Below are positions 34,366 through 43,198 of a stretch of 64,000 bases of DNA, piece after piece. Under the pieces are notes generated by a model that ran no database searches, was not told the DNA's origin, and was given only the letters and a program-made list of their open reading frames with translations. Source of the DNA: Palsa-461 sp963768185 (GTDB taxonomy: Bacteria; Actinomycetota; Acidimicrobiia; Acidimicrobiales; RAAP-2); contig CAVYGS010000004.1 in NCBI GenBank assembly GCA_963768185.1, forward strand, positions 248,001 to 312,000, read 5' to 3'. The position numbers were made by a program, and so were the translations under genes. How positions within the stretch are numbered: the first letter of the stretch is position 1; every line of letters starts with the position of its first letter.

Positions 34366-35593
34366 CTACAAGGGTCGGGGTGAGCCCTCGTCCCGACGCT
34401 CCTTGGGCAGGCGCAGCACCCTTTCACCGATGATGTTGCGCTGTATCTCGCTTGATCCCTGGGCGATGGTCCCAGACAGACTCGCGACGAACGTCGACTG
34501 CCAGGAGCCGAGCTGATATCCGTCGCCTGGCGCTTCGCCGGAGAGCATGCCCTCGGCGCCCAGAATGCCCAACCCGATCGCCGCGACGCGCTGGTGATAC
34601 TCGGACCAAAAGAGCTTAGAAACGCTTGCCTCGGGCCCCGGCTCTTTCTTTGCGGCCAAGTTGGCCAAGAGCCGCAGACCCTGAAAGCGCATGATCTGTG
34701 TGTGCGTGAACGCCCATGCAAGCTCCTGGCGCACCTGTGCGTCAGTGTGTCGTTCCCTCTTGCGGGCATCATCAACCAGTTCCCAGAACTCTCGCTCGTA
34801 TCTCAAGTGCTGGGTGGTCGCCATCGAGCCCCGCTCGTTGCCAAGCGTCGTCATCGCGACCCGCCACCCCTTTGTTTAGGCCTCCGATGACATTGAACAG
34901 CGGGGCACGAGCTTCTTCTATGTACTCCTGACAGAAGTGCGACTCGCCGGTGGCCTGACGAATTGGGCTGACAGTTATGCCATTGTCGGCCATCGGAACC
35001 AACACGTACGACAAGCCGCGGTGCTTGGGTGCTTCCGGATCGGTACGGCAGAGGATGAACATCATGTTGGCCACGTGCGCTCCAGAGGTCCAAACCTTCT
35101 GGCCCGTGATCACAACTTCGTCCCCGTCGACGGCGCCGCGCGTCTGGACGCCGCCCAAGTCCGAGCCGTAGTCGGGCTCCGAGAACCCTTGGCAGTAAAC
35201 ATCCTCCCCCGAGAGGATCCGGGGTAGGAAGTGGGCCTTCTGCTCTGCGGTTCCGTGCACGATGATCGATGGTCCAACCAGGATTTCACCGCCGCCGCGG
35301 ATGACTCTGGGAACCTGCGCCCTAACGAATTCCTCGTTCACGACCGCCATATGCAGTCCCGACAGCCCTCGGCCGCCCACCTCTTCGGGCCACTGAGGAC
35401 AGATCAATCGCGCTTCGAGGAGCCGAGCGTTCCAGGCCTCATAGGCGTCGCGGTCGGGGCCTGACAGGCTGTTCAGGTTCCCATAGAAGGCCATTTCGTT
35501 GAGGCGCTCCAAACCCTTGGGTCGGTTGTGCTCGATCCATTCGCGTAGCTCCGCTCGGAAGTCCTGAGACTCCACGTCCAACTCAAGCTGCAT
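34366..35593 (-). CDS. Acyl-CoA dehydrogenase (paralogue), frameshifted
   Basis: About 408 residues after removal of one extra base in the run CCCCTTT at 34867-34873. The upstream frame runs from MQLELDVESQDFRAELREWI to FNVIGGLNKG. The downstream frame continues WRVAMTTLGNERGSMATTQH to the stop. Seen: QGFSEPDYGSDLGGVQTRG, VWTSGAH and TIAQGSSEIQRNIIGERVL. Gln replaces the MCAD-type catalytic Glu. It is close in sequence to the gene at 31859 and faces it across a tetR gene. The two may form a heteromer, as FadE pairs do in steroid degradation. That idea is inference. Confidence 0.85.
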
Positions 35594-36226
35594 TGTCGCT
35601 CCCGCGAGTACGACGACGACCTCTTGCCGACGCCATCTTCGATTTTGACTTCACCTGCGGATCCGTCGCGTGTCGGGCGCACAATCAGGGCGGTCTCGCT
35701 GCTGGCGTTTCACTGACCGACCTCAGAGCGCCAAAAATCCTGCTGAATCGCTTGATCGACTGACGTGCCTCGGGCTGCCGAAGGCTGGTTGGCGCTCTCG
35801 GCATTGACGAGCTCGTTGCGAGATGCCCTCTGTGTCGCCGATCGCATCACGCGACACGATGCGATGGCTGAGCGTCTCTCGGACAACCTCCAAGAGCGCA
35901 GCTTGACTCCTCGGTCATCGACGAAACGTGACAGGCCCCAGCCCCCGAAACTGGACTCCACTTGTCCCAACCGCGCCCCTGGCCAACATTCACTCGCCGC
36001 TATACAATGTAAACCGGCTGCCCGTTCAACTCAAGCTGGTTCGTTGCAACGTCGGCCCGAAGAACTGCGTGCACGTGGCGGTTGCTTGTGACGCTTCAAG
36101 AATCGGACGGGGGGCAGTTGTGGGGCCGAGTGACCCAAGCGTCGAGCTCCGCTTCGGAGCGTGACTTCTTGGCTCATTGTGGCCGTGGCCCGCGTCGCAT
36201 CCTGATCTGTGAGCGCAAGAGGGGAC
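35594..36226. other. 633-bp divergent intergenic region
   Basis: Between the minus-strand acyl-CoA dehydrogenase and the plus-strand acyl-CoA synthetase, so two promoters are expected. TATACAATGTAAAC at 36001-36014 is an AT-rich island that could hold a -10 box. No matching -35 was found and it lies over 200 bp from the synthetase start. No coding similarity was seen. Confidence 0.35.
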
Positions 36227-37882
36227 ATGACTAACGTCGGTACGAATACCCAGTCAGACTCCGGCGACGCGACCGTGGAGCCAGATCCAATGGCTGAAGC
36301 TGCGCGGACTGGGATGCTCCTGGCGTACTGGGCGAATGTGAATCCACAGAGACCAGCGGTCATCTCACCGCGCGGCGATCGTACGTTTGCCGATCTCAAC
36401 GCGAGGTGCAACCGCTTGGCTCGTGCGCTCCGGCGTCGGGGGATTGTCGCTGGAGACGCCTTGGCGTTGATCTGCGGCAACCGCCCTGAGTTCGCCGAGG
36501 TGTTTTTCGGCGCCTGGCGGTGTGGGTTGCGATTGACCCCAATCAACTGGCACCTAGGCGCCGAGGAGGCTGGCTACATCGTCGAAGACTGTGACGCCAA
36601 GGTTCTTATTGCCGACGCTGAGTTCGCCGAGGCCTGTAGGGATGGCGTCAGCAACAATGCCGACTGCCCTGTGCGGCTGTGCATCGACGGAGAAGTCGAC
36701 GGCTTTGAGAGTTACGAAGGTGCTCTCGACATCGAAGATCCCTCTGATATTCCCGATCCTGTTCTGGGCGGGAGGATGCTCTACACATCGGGGACGACGG
36801 GTCGACCCAAGGGCGTCCTCCGCTCTGAGCCCCTTGTGGCGTCCAGCTCGCCGAACCTGGAGTTCATGGCATACAGGCCAGACGGGACGGACCTGCACCT
36901 TTGTACGGGTCCGCTGTATCACTCGGCGGTCCTGATGAATTCGTTGTATGGCCCGCTCATTTCGGGTGCCGGCACGGTGCTGATGGAGCGATGGGACTCC
37001 GAGGACGCTCTGAGCCTCATCGACAGGCATCGGATCACTCACTCGCACATGGTGCCGACGATGTTCCACCGCCTGCTCGCGCTGCCCGAGCACGTCCGAT
37101 CAAAGTACGACGTCTCGAGTCTCAGGTCGGTCGTGCACGGAGCTGCCCCATGTCCAGTCCAGGTCAAGCAGCAGATGATCGCGTGGTGGGGGCCAGTCAT
37201 CTGGGAGTACTTCGGGGCAACTGAGGGCGGCGGCGGAAGCATCGTCGACTCCAAGACCTGGCTTGAGCACCCCGGGACAGTCGGCAAGCCTCTCGTCGAC
37301 GGACAGGTGATGATTGGCGATGAATCCGGCAATCCCTTGGCTGCGGGAGAAATCGGCCAGGTCTACATCAAGGCTCCCGAGCAGAGTCGTTTCCAGTACT
37401 ACAAGGACCCCCAGAAGACAGCGGATACATATCGAGGCGATTACTTCACCTTGGGTGACGTCGGGTACCTGGATCAGGAGGGTTTCCTCTATCTGACCGA
37501 CCGCTCCGCAAACCTCATCATCTCGGGTGGAGTCAACGTCTATCCCGCGGAGGTGGACGCCGTACTTTTGACCCATCCTGCAGTCGGCGACGCCGCCACC
37601 ATCGGGGTCCCCGACTCGGAGTGGGGTGAGCAAGTCAAGGCAGTCGTCGAACTTCAGCCCGGGTACTTACCCTCCGACGCACTTGCTGGAGACCTGATCG
37701 AGTTCTCGCGCGCTCGGCTTGCCCACTTCAAGTGTCCTCGGAGCATCGACTTTGTCGACGAGCTCCCTCGTCAGGACAACGGCAAAATCTACAAGAAAGC
37801 GCTTCGCGATCAGTACCGATCCGCTGAACCGCGGGAAGCCACTCGGCCGGATGGTCAAAGACCCGAACCGAGCCAAATGTAG
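36227..37882 (+). CDS. Acyl-CoA synthetase (AMP-forming, ANL superfamily)
   Basis: About 551 residues. ATG 36227 has AGAGGGG just upstream; GTG 36209 is an alternative. ANL motifs seen: P-loop LYTSGTTGRPKGVLRSEP, IWEYFGATEGGG, FTLGDVGYLDQEGFLYLTDR and the catalytic Lys near the end in RQDNGKIYKKALR. It activates a carboxylic acid to acyl-AMP and then acyl-CoA. The family includes FadD-like and 4-coumarate-type ligases. Here it would feed the nearby dehydrogenases. Confidence 0.9.
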   Translation: MTNVGTNTQSDSGDATVEPDPMAEAARTGMLLAYWANVNPQRPAVISPRGDRTFADLNARCNRLARALRRRGIVAGDALALICGNRPEFAEVFFGAWRCGLRLTPINWHLGAEEAGYIVEDCDAKVLIADAEFAEACRDGVSNNADCPVRLCIDGEVDGFESYEGALDIEDPSDIPDPVLGGRMLYTSGTTGRPKGVLRSEPLVASSSPNLEFMAYRPDGTDLHLCTGPLYHSAVLMNSLYGPLISGAGTVLMERWDSEDALSLIDRHRITHSHMVPTMFHRLLALPEHVRSKYDVSSLRSVVHGAAPCPVQVKQQMIAWWGPVIWEYFGATEGGGGSIVDSKTWLEHPGTVGKPLVDGQVMIGDESGNPLAAGEIGQVYIKAPEQSRFQYYKDPQKTADTYRGDYFTLGDVGYLDQEGFLYLTDRSANLIISGGVNVYPAEVDAVLLTHPAVGDAATIGVPDSEWGEQVKAVVELQPGYLPSDALAGDLIEFSRARLAHFKCPRSIDFVDELPRQDNGKIYKKALRDQYRSAEPREATRPDGQRPEPSQM

Positions 37883-37973
37883 TGAAACGTCGAACTGGCA
37901 TCGAGGCGCCATTCGAAGCGACCCTCGGATCCACCGAGTTGTCGGCAACAGGTTCTCCAGAGGGGAGGCTGTC

Positions 37974-38873
37974 TTGACACCTCAGAACGAAGCCGTGCAA
38001 GGAGGCACCGGGGAGGGCGGCTTCATTCGGAGCGCGGTCCGAGCACCCACCTTGTTCGGCGGCTTGCGGCCTGAGCAGGTCAAATTTCCGAACCAGACAC
38101 ACATCCACGATGACGAGACGGCGCAGCGCCTCGGGTTTCGAGGAGCCACGATTGCCGGGTCCATCCATATGGACCAGTTCCCGCCGCTCCTCGTTGCGGC
38201 CTTCGGCCCTAGCTGGCTGGAGACCGGCTCGCTCTCGCTGAACTTCAAGAACGCGACGCTCGACGGCGAAGAGGTAATCGCCATGATCGCAGCTCCACCG
38301 CGAACCGACGACGTGCAAGTCGAAGCCCGGACGGAGCGCACCGACGGAACCGTGGTGGCTGTTGGAACCGCATCGGTGGGCAAGCCCGAGGAATTGACTT
38401 ACTTGCACTCGCTCGACCTTCGTCCCACTGATCCCGGACGGCTGCGAATACTTCACGATCTGCAGCCCGGCACCATCTTTCACCACGTCGCCACCATCGA
38501 ATCGTCGGTTCCCTCGGGGATGGCGCCTGGACGGCTCGACAACCTGGACTGGTATCAGAGCCAGTCGTCACGGGGTAGATCGGTAGCCAACCCTTCGGCG
38601 ATCGTGCAGCTTCTGAGAAATCGTCTCCCCTTTACCCCTCAGGTGGAGGACGCTGTCGGGTTGTTCGGCGCCATCGAGATCAGGCACCACGCAGGACCTG
38701 TATTCCGCGAGACCGAGTACGACGTGGCAGGCGAGATCACAGCGGTCGGCGAGAGCCCGAAGACTGAGTACGTGTGGTTCGACTCACGAGCCGCAGACCG
38801 GGATGGGCGTGTGGCGGCGTCGATGCGCATGCAACTGCGGTGGATGAAGCTTTCGTCGCCGCTCTATGAGTGA
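37974..38873 (+). CDS. Hotdog-fold (MaoC-like) protein
   Basis: A 299-residue protein starting at TTG with AGGGGAGG 5 nt upstream. NQTHIHDDETAQRLGFRGATIAGSIHMDQF near residue 40 resembles the MaoC/R-hydratase region in which Asp and His act (family pattern D..x4..H). Two hotdog halves are likely given its length. A role as enoyl-CoA hydratase would fill the step lost with the truncated crotonase at 29751. This is an inference; the catalytic pair is not certain. Confidence 0.6.
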   Translation: MTPQNEAVQGGTGEGGFIRSAVRAPTLFGGLRPEQVKFPNQTHIHDDETAQRLGFRGATIAGSIHMDQFPPLLVAAFGPSWLETGSLSLNFKNATLDGEEVIAMIAAPPRTDDVQVEARTERTDGTVVAVGTASVGKPEELTYLHSLDLRPTDPGRLRILHDLQPGTIFHHVATIESSVPSGMAPGRLDNLDWYQSQSSRGRSVANPSAIVQLLRNRLPFTPQVEDAVGLFGAIEIRHHAGPVFRETEYDVAGEITAVGESPKTEYVWFDSRAADRDGRVAASMRMQLRWMKLSSPLYE

Positions 38874-39001
38874 TCAAGACAGCACGACCTTTGGACGTGA
38901 CGCTCGATCTCCAAATCGGGAGGCAACGGTCGTGGAAGGACCCGTAAAAAGAAAATGCATCCAAAGCACGGACAAATTCTCAATCAATCAAAGGACATCT
39001 G

Positions 39002-41068
39002 ATGAGCAAGACCACTGACAGCTCGCCGCTCGACTCTGAGGTCGTAGCTAGCGCCGCCAGCCCCGGTTCCACCTCTACCAACCGCGATCCGCTGTACACC
39101 GATCCGTACATCGACGTGGACGAATGGCGTGACGATCCGGAGCGTCATCGCTACGTCCACGGCGGGTTCCGGGGTACCGAGCTCTGCTTCTCGATGTACT
39201 TTCCGCCGCCGCAGAAATATGAGGGCCGGTTTTTCCATCCCGTCATGCATATCGCAGGCAATGAAAACGCGGCCCGTGACCGCTTGGCCGGTATGGATGG
39301 CGATTCGATCGGCTTTGCCTTCGACAGCGGTGGGTACCTAGTGGAGTCAAATCTCGGCTCGGCCGATATGCGCGGGCCAGGTGACATTGTGAACTTCCGC
39401 GCCAGCGCTGCCACCGCTGAGTACTCGCGCGAGCTGGCCAAGGAAATGTACGGCGGAGGGCGTCCATACGGTTACGTTTACGGTGGCAGTGGCGGTGGCT
39501 TCAAATCGACCGCTTGCGTTGAGAACGCAAACGCGTGGGACGGGGCTGTTCCGTTCATCGTCGGTTCGCCCGTTTCGATTCCCAACGCCTTCACTGTGCA
39601 GGCGCACGCCTTGCGCGTCCTTCAGGGCAAGTTCGAGGGAATCGTCGATGCAATCTCTCCCGGCGGGAGCGGTGACATGTACGCCGGCCTCAATGATGAG
39701 GAATGTGGGGCGCTGCTGGAAGTCACGAGGATGGGTTTTCCGCCCCGTGCCTGGTTCGCTCACGAAAGGCTCGCCGTCAATTACACGGGGGTGTTCGCCA
39801 GCCTTATCCCTGACTTCTCCGCCGCGGATCCCACGTATTTCGAGGAGTTCTGGCGGCTACCTGGTTATCTCGGAGCCGACCCACCAGAGTCACTCAAGCG
39901 CGCCCGTATCCGGCATGAGGCGACGGTGACGCGAACGATCACGACTGCCGAGGCTCGCAAGATGAGCCTGCCGTTGGCGATCGCAGCCGGAACGATGGCG
40001 GATGCACTGGCGGCGATCGAGTTGTCAAGCTTGCCAGAGGGCCGTCTTCAGGGCGCCTTTGTCATCATGAAGAGCGGTGCAGCCCTTGGGCGCCGAATCA
40101 TGGTCACCGGCATTGTGGGTAACACCCTCCTGCTTGGCGGTCTGTTCTCGCGGGACGGAGTCGTCCAGGTTGGCGACCAAGTCGATATCGATAACTCGCC
40201 CTACCTCGCGTCGCAGACATACCACCGTCACCAAAATCCGTCGCCCGATTACCACGTGTGGGATCAGTTTCGGCGGCCCGATGGGACGCTCATCTATCCC
40301 GAGCGACCGCTGTCGCGCAACAACGCGGAAGTTGGTGAGGGATTCGCCTCGCAGAGCGGAAAGTTCGACTGCAAGATGATCGTGATGGAGTGCCTCATGG
40401 ACGAGGCGGCCTATCCGTGGCAGGCCGACTGGTACCGCTCAAAAGTGCGCGCAGCGCTCGGACCGAACCTGGACAACCAGTATCGGGTGTGGTTCGTCGA
40501 CCATGCGATGCACGTAAACCCGAGCCGCTACATGAGTCCGAGCGAAGGCGAACCAACAGTTGAGGGGCACAGCTGGGTCGACACCCACATCATCAGTTAT
40601 GCGGGGATCTTGCAGCAGGCGCTCCGTGACGTCGCCGCATGGGCGGAACGCGGCATTGCGCCACCTGAGAGCACGAGCTACGAGGTCGAAGATGGGCAGG
40701 TTGTCATCCCCGCGACCGCAACGGCGCGCAAGAGCATCCAGCCCGTTGTGACCTTGACCGCGAACGGCGGTGAGCGCGCCGACGTCCGAGTCGGCCAGGC
40801 CGTCGACTTCCAGGCGACCGCGGAGGCGCCGCCCCACACGGGATCGATTGTGTCGGCAGAGTGGGACTTCGACGGTCAAGGTGCGTATCCGGAACACGCA
40901 ACCGTCGCGCCGAGCGCTGGGGTGACAGTTCGTACGACGCATACGTTCACGACCCCAGGCACCTACTTCCCGGCTGTGCGTGTGGCTTCGCATCGCAATG
41001 GCAATGACAAGACCCCCTACGCGCTGGCACGGAATCTCGCCCGCGTCCGCGTGGTGGTCACGGACTGA
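39002..41068 (+). CDS. Large alpha/beta hydrolase-like protein with PKD-like tail
   Basis: A 688-residue protein. ATG follows AAAGGA. There is no signal peptide (MSKTTDSSPLDSE), so it seems cytoplasmic unless exported otherwise. The core has VYGGSGGGFKSTACVENAN, whose GGSGGG could be a nucleophile elbow as in tannase/feruloyl-esterase-like enzymes. HAMHVNPSRYM may hold the catalytic His. The last 110 residues (VDFQATAEAP, SAEWDFDGQGAYPE, TTHTFTTPGTYFPAVRV) form a PKD-type beta-sandwich, usually found outside cells. This combination with no export signal is odd. The substrate is unknown. Confidence 0.65.
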   Translation: MSKTTDSSPLDSEVVASAASPGSTSTNRDPLYTDPYIDVDEWRDDPERHRYVHGGFRGTELCFSMYFPPPQKYEGRFFHPVMHIAGNENAARDRLAGMDGDSIGFAFDSGGYLVESNLGSADMRGPGDIVNFRASAATAEYSRELAKEMYGGGRPYGYVYGGSGGGFKSTACVENANAWDGAVPFIVGSPVSIPNAFTVQAHALRVLQGKFEGIVDAISPGGSGDMYAGLNDEECGALLEVTRMGFPPRAWFAHERLAVNYTGVFASLIPDFSAADPTYFEEFWRLPGYLGADPPESLKRARIRHEATVTRTITTAEARKMSLPLAIAAGTMADALAAIELSSLPEGRLQGAFVIMKSGAALGRRIMVTGIVGNTLLLGGLFSRDGVVQVGDQVDIDNSPYLASQTYHRHQNPSPDYHVWDQFRRPDGTLIYPERPLSRNNAEVGEGFASQSGKFDCKMIVMECLMDEAAYPWQADWYRSKVRAALGPNLDNQYRVWFVDHAMHVNPSRYMSPSEGEPTVEGHSWVDTHIISYAGILQQALRDVAAWAERGIAPPESTSYEVEDGQVVIPATATARKSIQPVVTLTANGGERADVRVGQAVDFQATAEAPPHTGSIVSAEWDFDGQGAYPEHATVAPSAGVTVRTTHTFTTPGTYFPAVRVASHRNGNDKTPYALARNLARVRVVVTD

Positions 41069-41076
41069 TTTGACGA

Positions 41077-41104
41077 CGGCATCGGATGGTTCCATCCGAT
41101 GCCG
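41077..41104. terminator. Perfect 13-bp stem hairpin at right edge of accessory block
   Basis: CGGCATCGGATGG, two bases TT, then CCATCCGATGCCG: a perfect inverted repeat starting 8 nt after the stop of the PKD-tailed hydrolase gene. It is likely a strong terminator, although no T-run follows. As a perfect palindrome it can also work on the other strand. Confidence 0.6.
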
Positions 41105-41187
41105 GGGTCGGTGGGGGTACTTCGAGCCTTGTCGACGTGGGCCCCTCGCCTCGCGAAGCCCGGCACGTCGACCATCGTCAGTGCGCC

Positions 41188-41193
41188 TACGAT
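41188..41193 (+). promoter_or_regulatory. -10 box for leaderless ABC exporter transcript
   Basis: TACGAT ends 7 nt before the GTG start at 41201. No Shine-Dalgarno sequence is present. Confidence 0.45.
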
Positions 41194-41200
41194 CGATCGG

Positions 41201-42192
41201 GTGACCACGGCTGAGGCGGATGTCGCGACGCGGCCCGTCGGGACCCGAGCGGTCATCCACACCGAGCAGCTGACCAAGGTGTACCCAGGGACCGATTTTG
41301 CCGCCGTCGACCACCTCGACCTCGACGTGGCGGCCGGCGAGATCTTCGGCCTCCTTGGCCCCAACGGGGCGGGGAAGACGACCACCGCCGGAATCCTCAC
41401 CACGAGGGTCGTCCCGACGTCTGGGCGGGGCTTCGTCGCCGGGATCGACGTCGCCGAGCACCCCGCACTCGTCAAGCAGATCTGCGGCATCGTTTCGCAG
41501 GAGAACACCCTCGATCGGCAGCTGACGGTCTGGGAGAACCTGTACTTCCACGGACGGCTGTTCGGCATGGGCGCGCGCAGCTCTCGGTCGGTCGCCGACG
41601 AGCTCCTCGAGCAGTTCCAGCTGAACCGCTGGGCCAAGGCGTCGGTTTACGCGCTCTCAGGAGGGATGGCCCAGCGCCTGATGGTGGCCCCGCGATCTTC
41701 CATCGGCCGACGGTCCTCTTTCTCGACGAGCCGACCGCCGGGCTCGACCCCCAGAGCCGTCTTGCGCTCTGGGAGCTCCTCGGTCAGCTGAACGGTCAAG
41801 GCCAGACGATCATGCTGACGACCCACTACATGGAGGAGGCCGACCACCTCTGCGACCGGGTGGCGATCATGGACCACGGTCGCATCCTCGCCCTGGACAC
41901 ACCGTCGGGCCTGAAGCGAAGCGTCGGTGCCGACACCGTGGTGAGCGTCCAGACGACCGGCGACCCTGCCCAACTCGACGCGCTGCTCGGCCGAGAGATC
42001 GACGGGGTCACGCGCCATCGGGTGGTCGAGGGCAACGTGGTCGAGCTGCACCTCCAGGGGTCCGACCGCGTGGTCCCCAGGCTCGTCACGCTGGCCGAAC
42101 AAGGCGGGTTTCCGATCGTGGATCTCAGCATCTCGGAACCGACGCTCGAGACGGTGTTCATCAACCTGACCGGGAAGGAGCTGCGCGAGTGA
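41201..42192 (+). CDS. ABC exporter ATPase (DrrA-like), frameshifted
   Basis: About 330 residues when one missing base near 41687-41693 is restored. The first frame has Walker A LLGPNGAGKTTT and signature ALSGGMAQRLMVA. The second frame carries Walker B VLFLDEPTAGLDP and MLTTHYMEEADHLCDRVAIMD with the switch His. The C-terminal extension (SVGADTVVSVQTTGD, EPTLETVFINLTGKELRE) is typical of DrrA/ABC-2 drug exporter ATPases. It is coupled to the permease by a 4-nt overlap. The frameshift is probably a sequencing error. Confidence 0.85.
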
Positions 42193-43073
42193 CCGAGGCG
42201 CCCGTGCTCCCCGACGTGGCCACTCGGGGACTGGCTGAGCCGCACCTTCGCTCGGTCGTCTCGGCGAGCTGGATCGCGCTCGGCGCACTCCTGTTGCGCG
42301 ATCTGGTCGTTGTGTACAAGCACGTGTGGGAGTTCGTCCTGCGGACCCTGATCCAGCCGTTCCTCCTCTGCTTCGTCTTCCTCTACGTGTTCCCGAAGAT
42401 CGGCCAGGGCATTGGCGGCCACGGCTCGGCGCAGGAGTCGGACTTCGCGACCATCCTCGTTCCCGGCGTCGTCGGCATCTCGGTGATGTTCCAGGGCGTG
42501 CAGTCCATCGCGCTCGCCATGTCCCAGGAGTTCGGCTTCACCCGGGAGATCGAGGACCGTGTCCAGGCCCCGTGCCCGATCTGGCTGGTCGCGATCGCCA
42601 AGGTCCTTTCCGGCGCGGCACAGTCGATCATCTCGGCGGCGATCGTGCTGCCCATCGCGTCGGTCGTGCACGCGCCCGGCGTCGAGGCGCACATCCAGCT
42701 CCACTGGCTGCTGATCGTGACCTTCGTGCCGCTGGCGAGCATCGCGATGGCCGGCCTGGGGCTCGTGCTCGGCACCAGCTTCGAACCTCGCAACATCGGG
42801 CTCATGTTCGGCTTCATCATCCTGCCGATCACGTTCCTCGGTGGCACCTACTACGGGTGGACCAGGCTCGCGCCGGTGGAAGTTGGTGGTTGGCATTGGC
42901 TCCAGACCGTCGTGCTGATCAACCCGCTGATCTACGTGAACGAGGGCATGCGGGCGGTGTTCACGGCCGCTCCGCACATGCACCTGTACGTGATCTATCC
43001 CGTCGTAGTCGGCTTCGGCGCGCTGTTTCTCACCATCGGCCTGCGGAACTTCCGCCGGCGGGTGCTGTCCTGA
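42189..43073 (+). CDS. ABC-2 type exporter permease
   Basis: A 294-residue protein with six predicted helices. WIALGALLLRDLVVVYKHVWEF leads into the first helix, and later ones include VTFVPLASIAMAGLGLVLG and VVVGFGALFLTIGLRNF. The EFGFTREIEDRVQAP segment is the usual cytosolic coupling region. GTG start in GTGA overlap with the ATPase. The pair likely exports a lipid or a hydrophobic drug-like compound. Confidence 0.88.
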   Translation: MTEAPVLPDVATRGLAEPHLRSVVSASWIALGALLLRDLVVVYKHVWEFVLRTLIQPFLLCFVFLYVFPKIGQGIGGHGSAQESDFATILVPGVVGISVMFQGVQSIALAMSQEFGFTREIEDRVQAPCPIWLVAIAKVLSGAAQSIISAAIVLPIASVVHAPGVEAHIQLHWLLIVTFVPLASIAMAGLGLVLGTSFEPRNIGLMFGFIILPITFLGGTYYGWTRLAPVEVGGWHWLQTVVLINPLIYVNEGMRAVFTAAPHMHLYVIYPVVVGFGALFLTIGLRNFRRRVLS

Positions 43074-43198
43074 TCGACACCGGGCGACCGAGGTGAGCGA
43101 CACGGCCGAGAACGGGCCGGGCACGCCGGCGGTCCACTTCACCCAGGTCGCTCCGATCCGGGTTGTGGCCCGCGGGTCCCGCTACGCGCGGGGAAACC

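Noticed and set aside
20930..41104. Integrative element at the tRNA-Thr gene
   Set aside because: No integrase, excisionase or repeated tRNA 3' end was found near 41 kb; only location and composition support an island.
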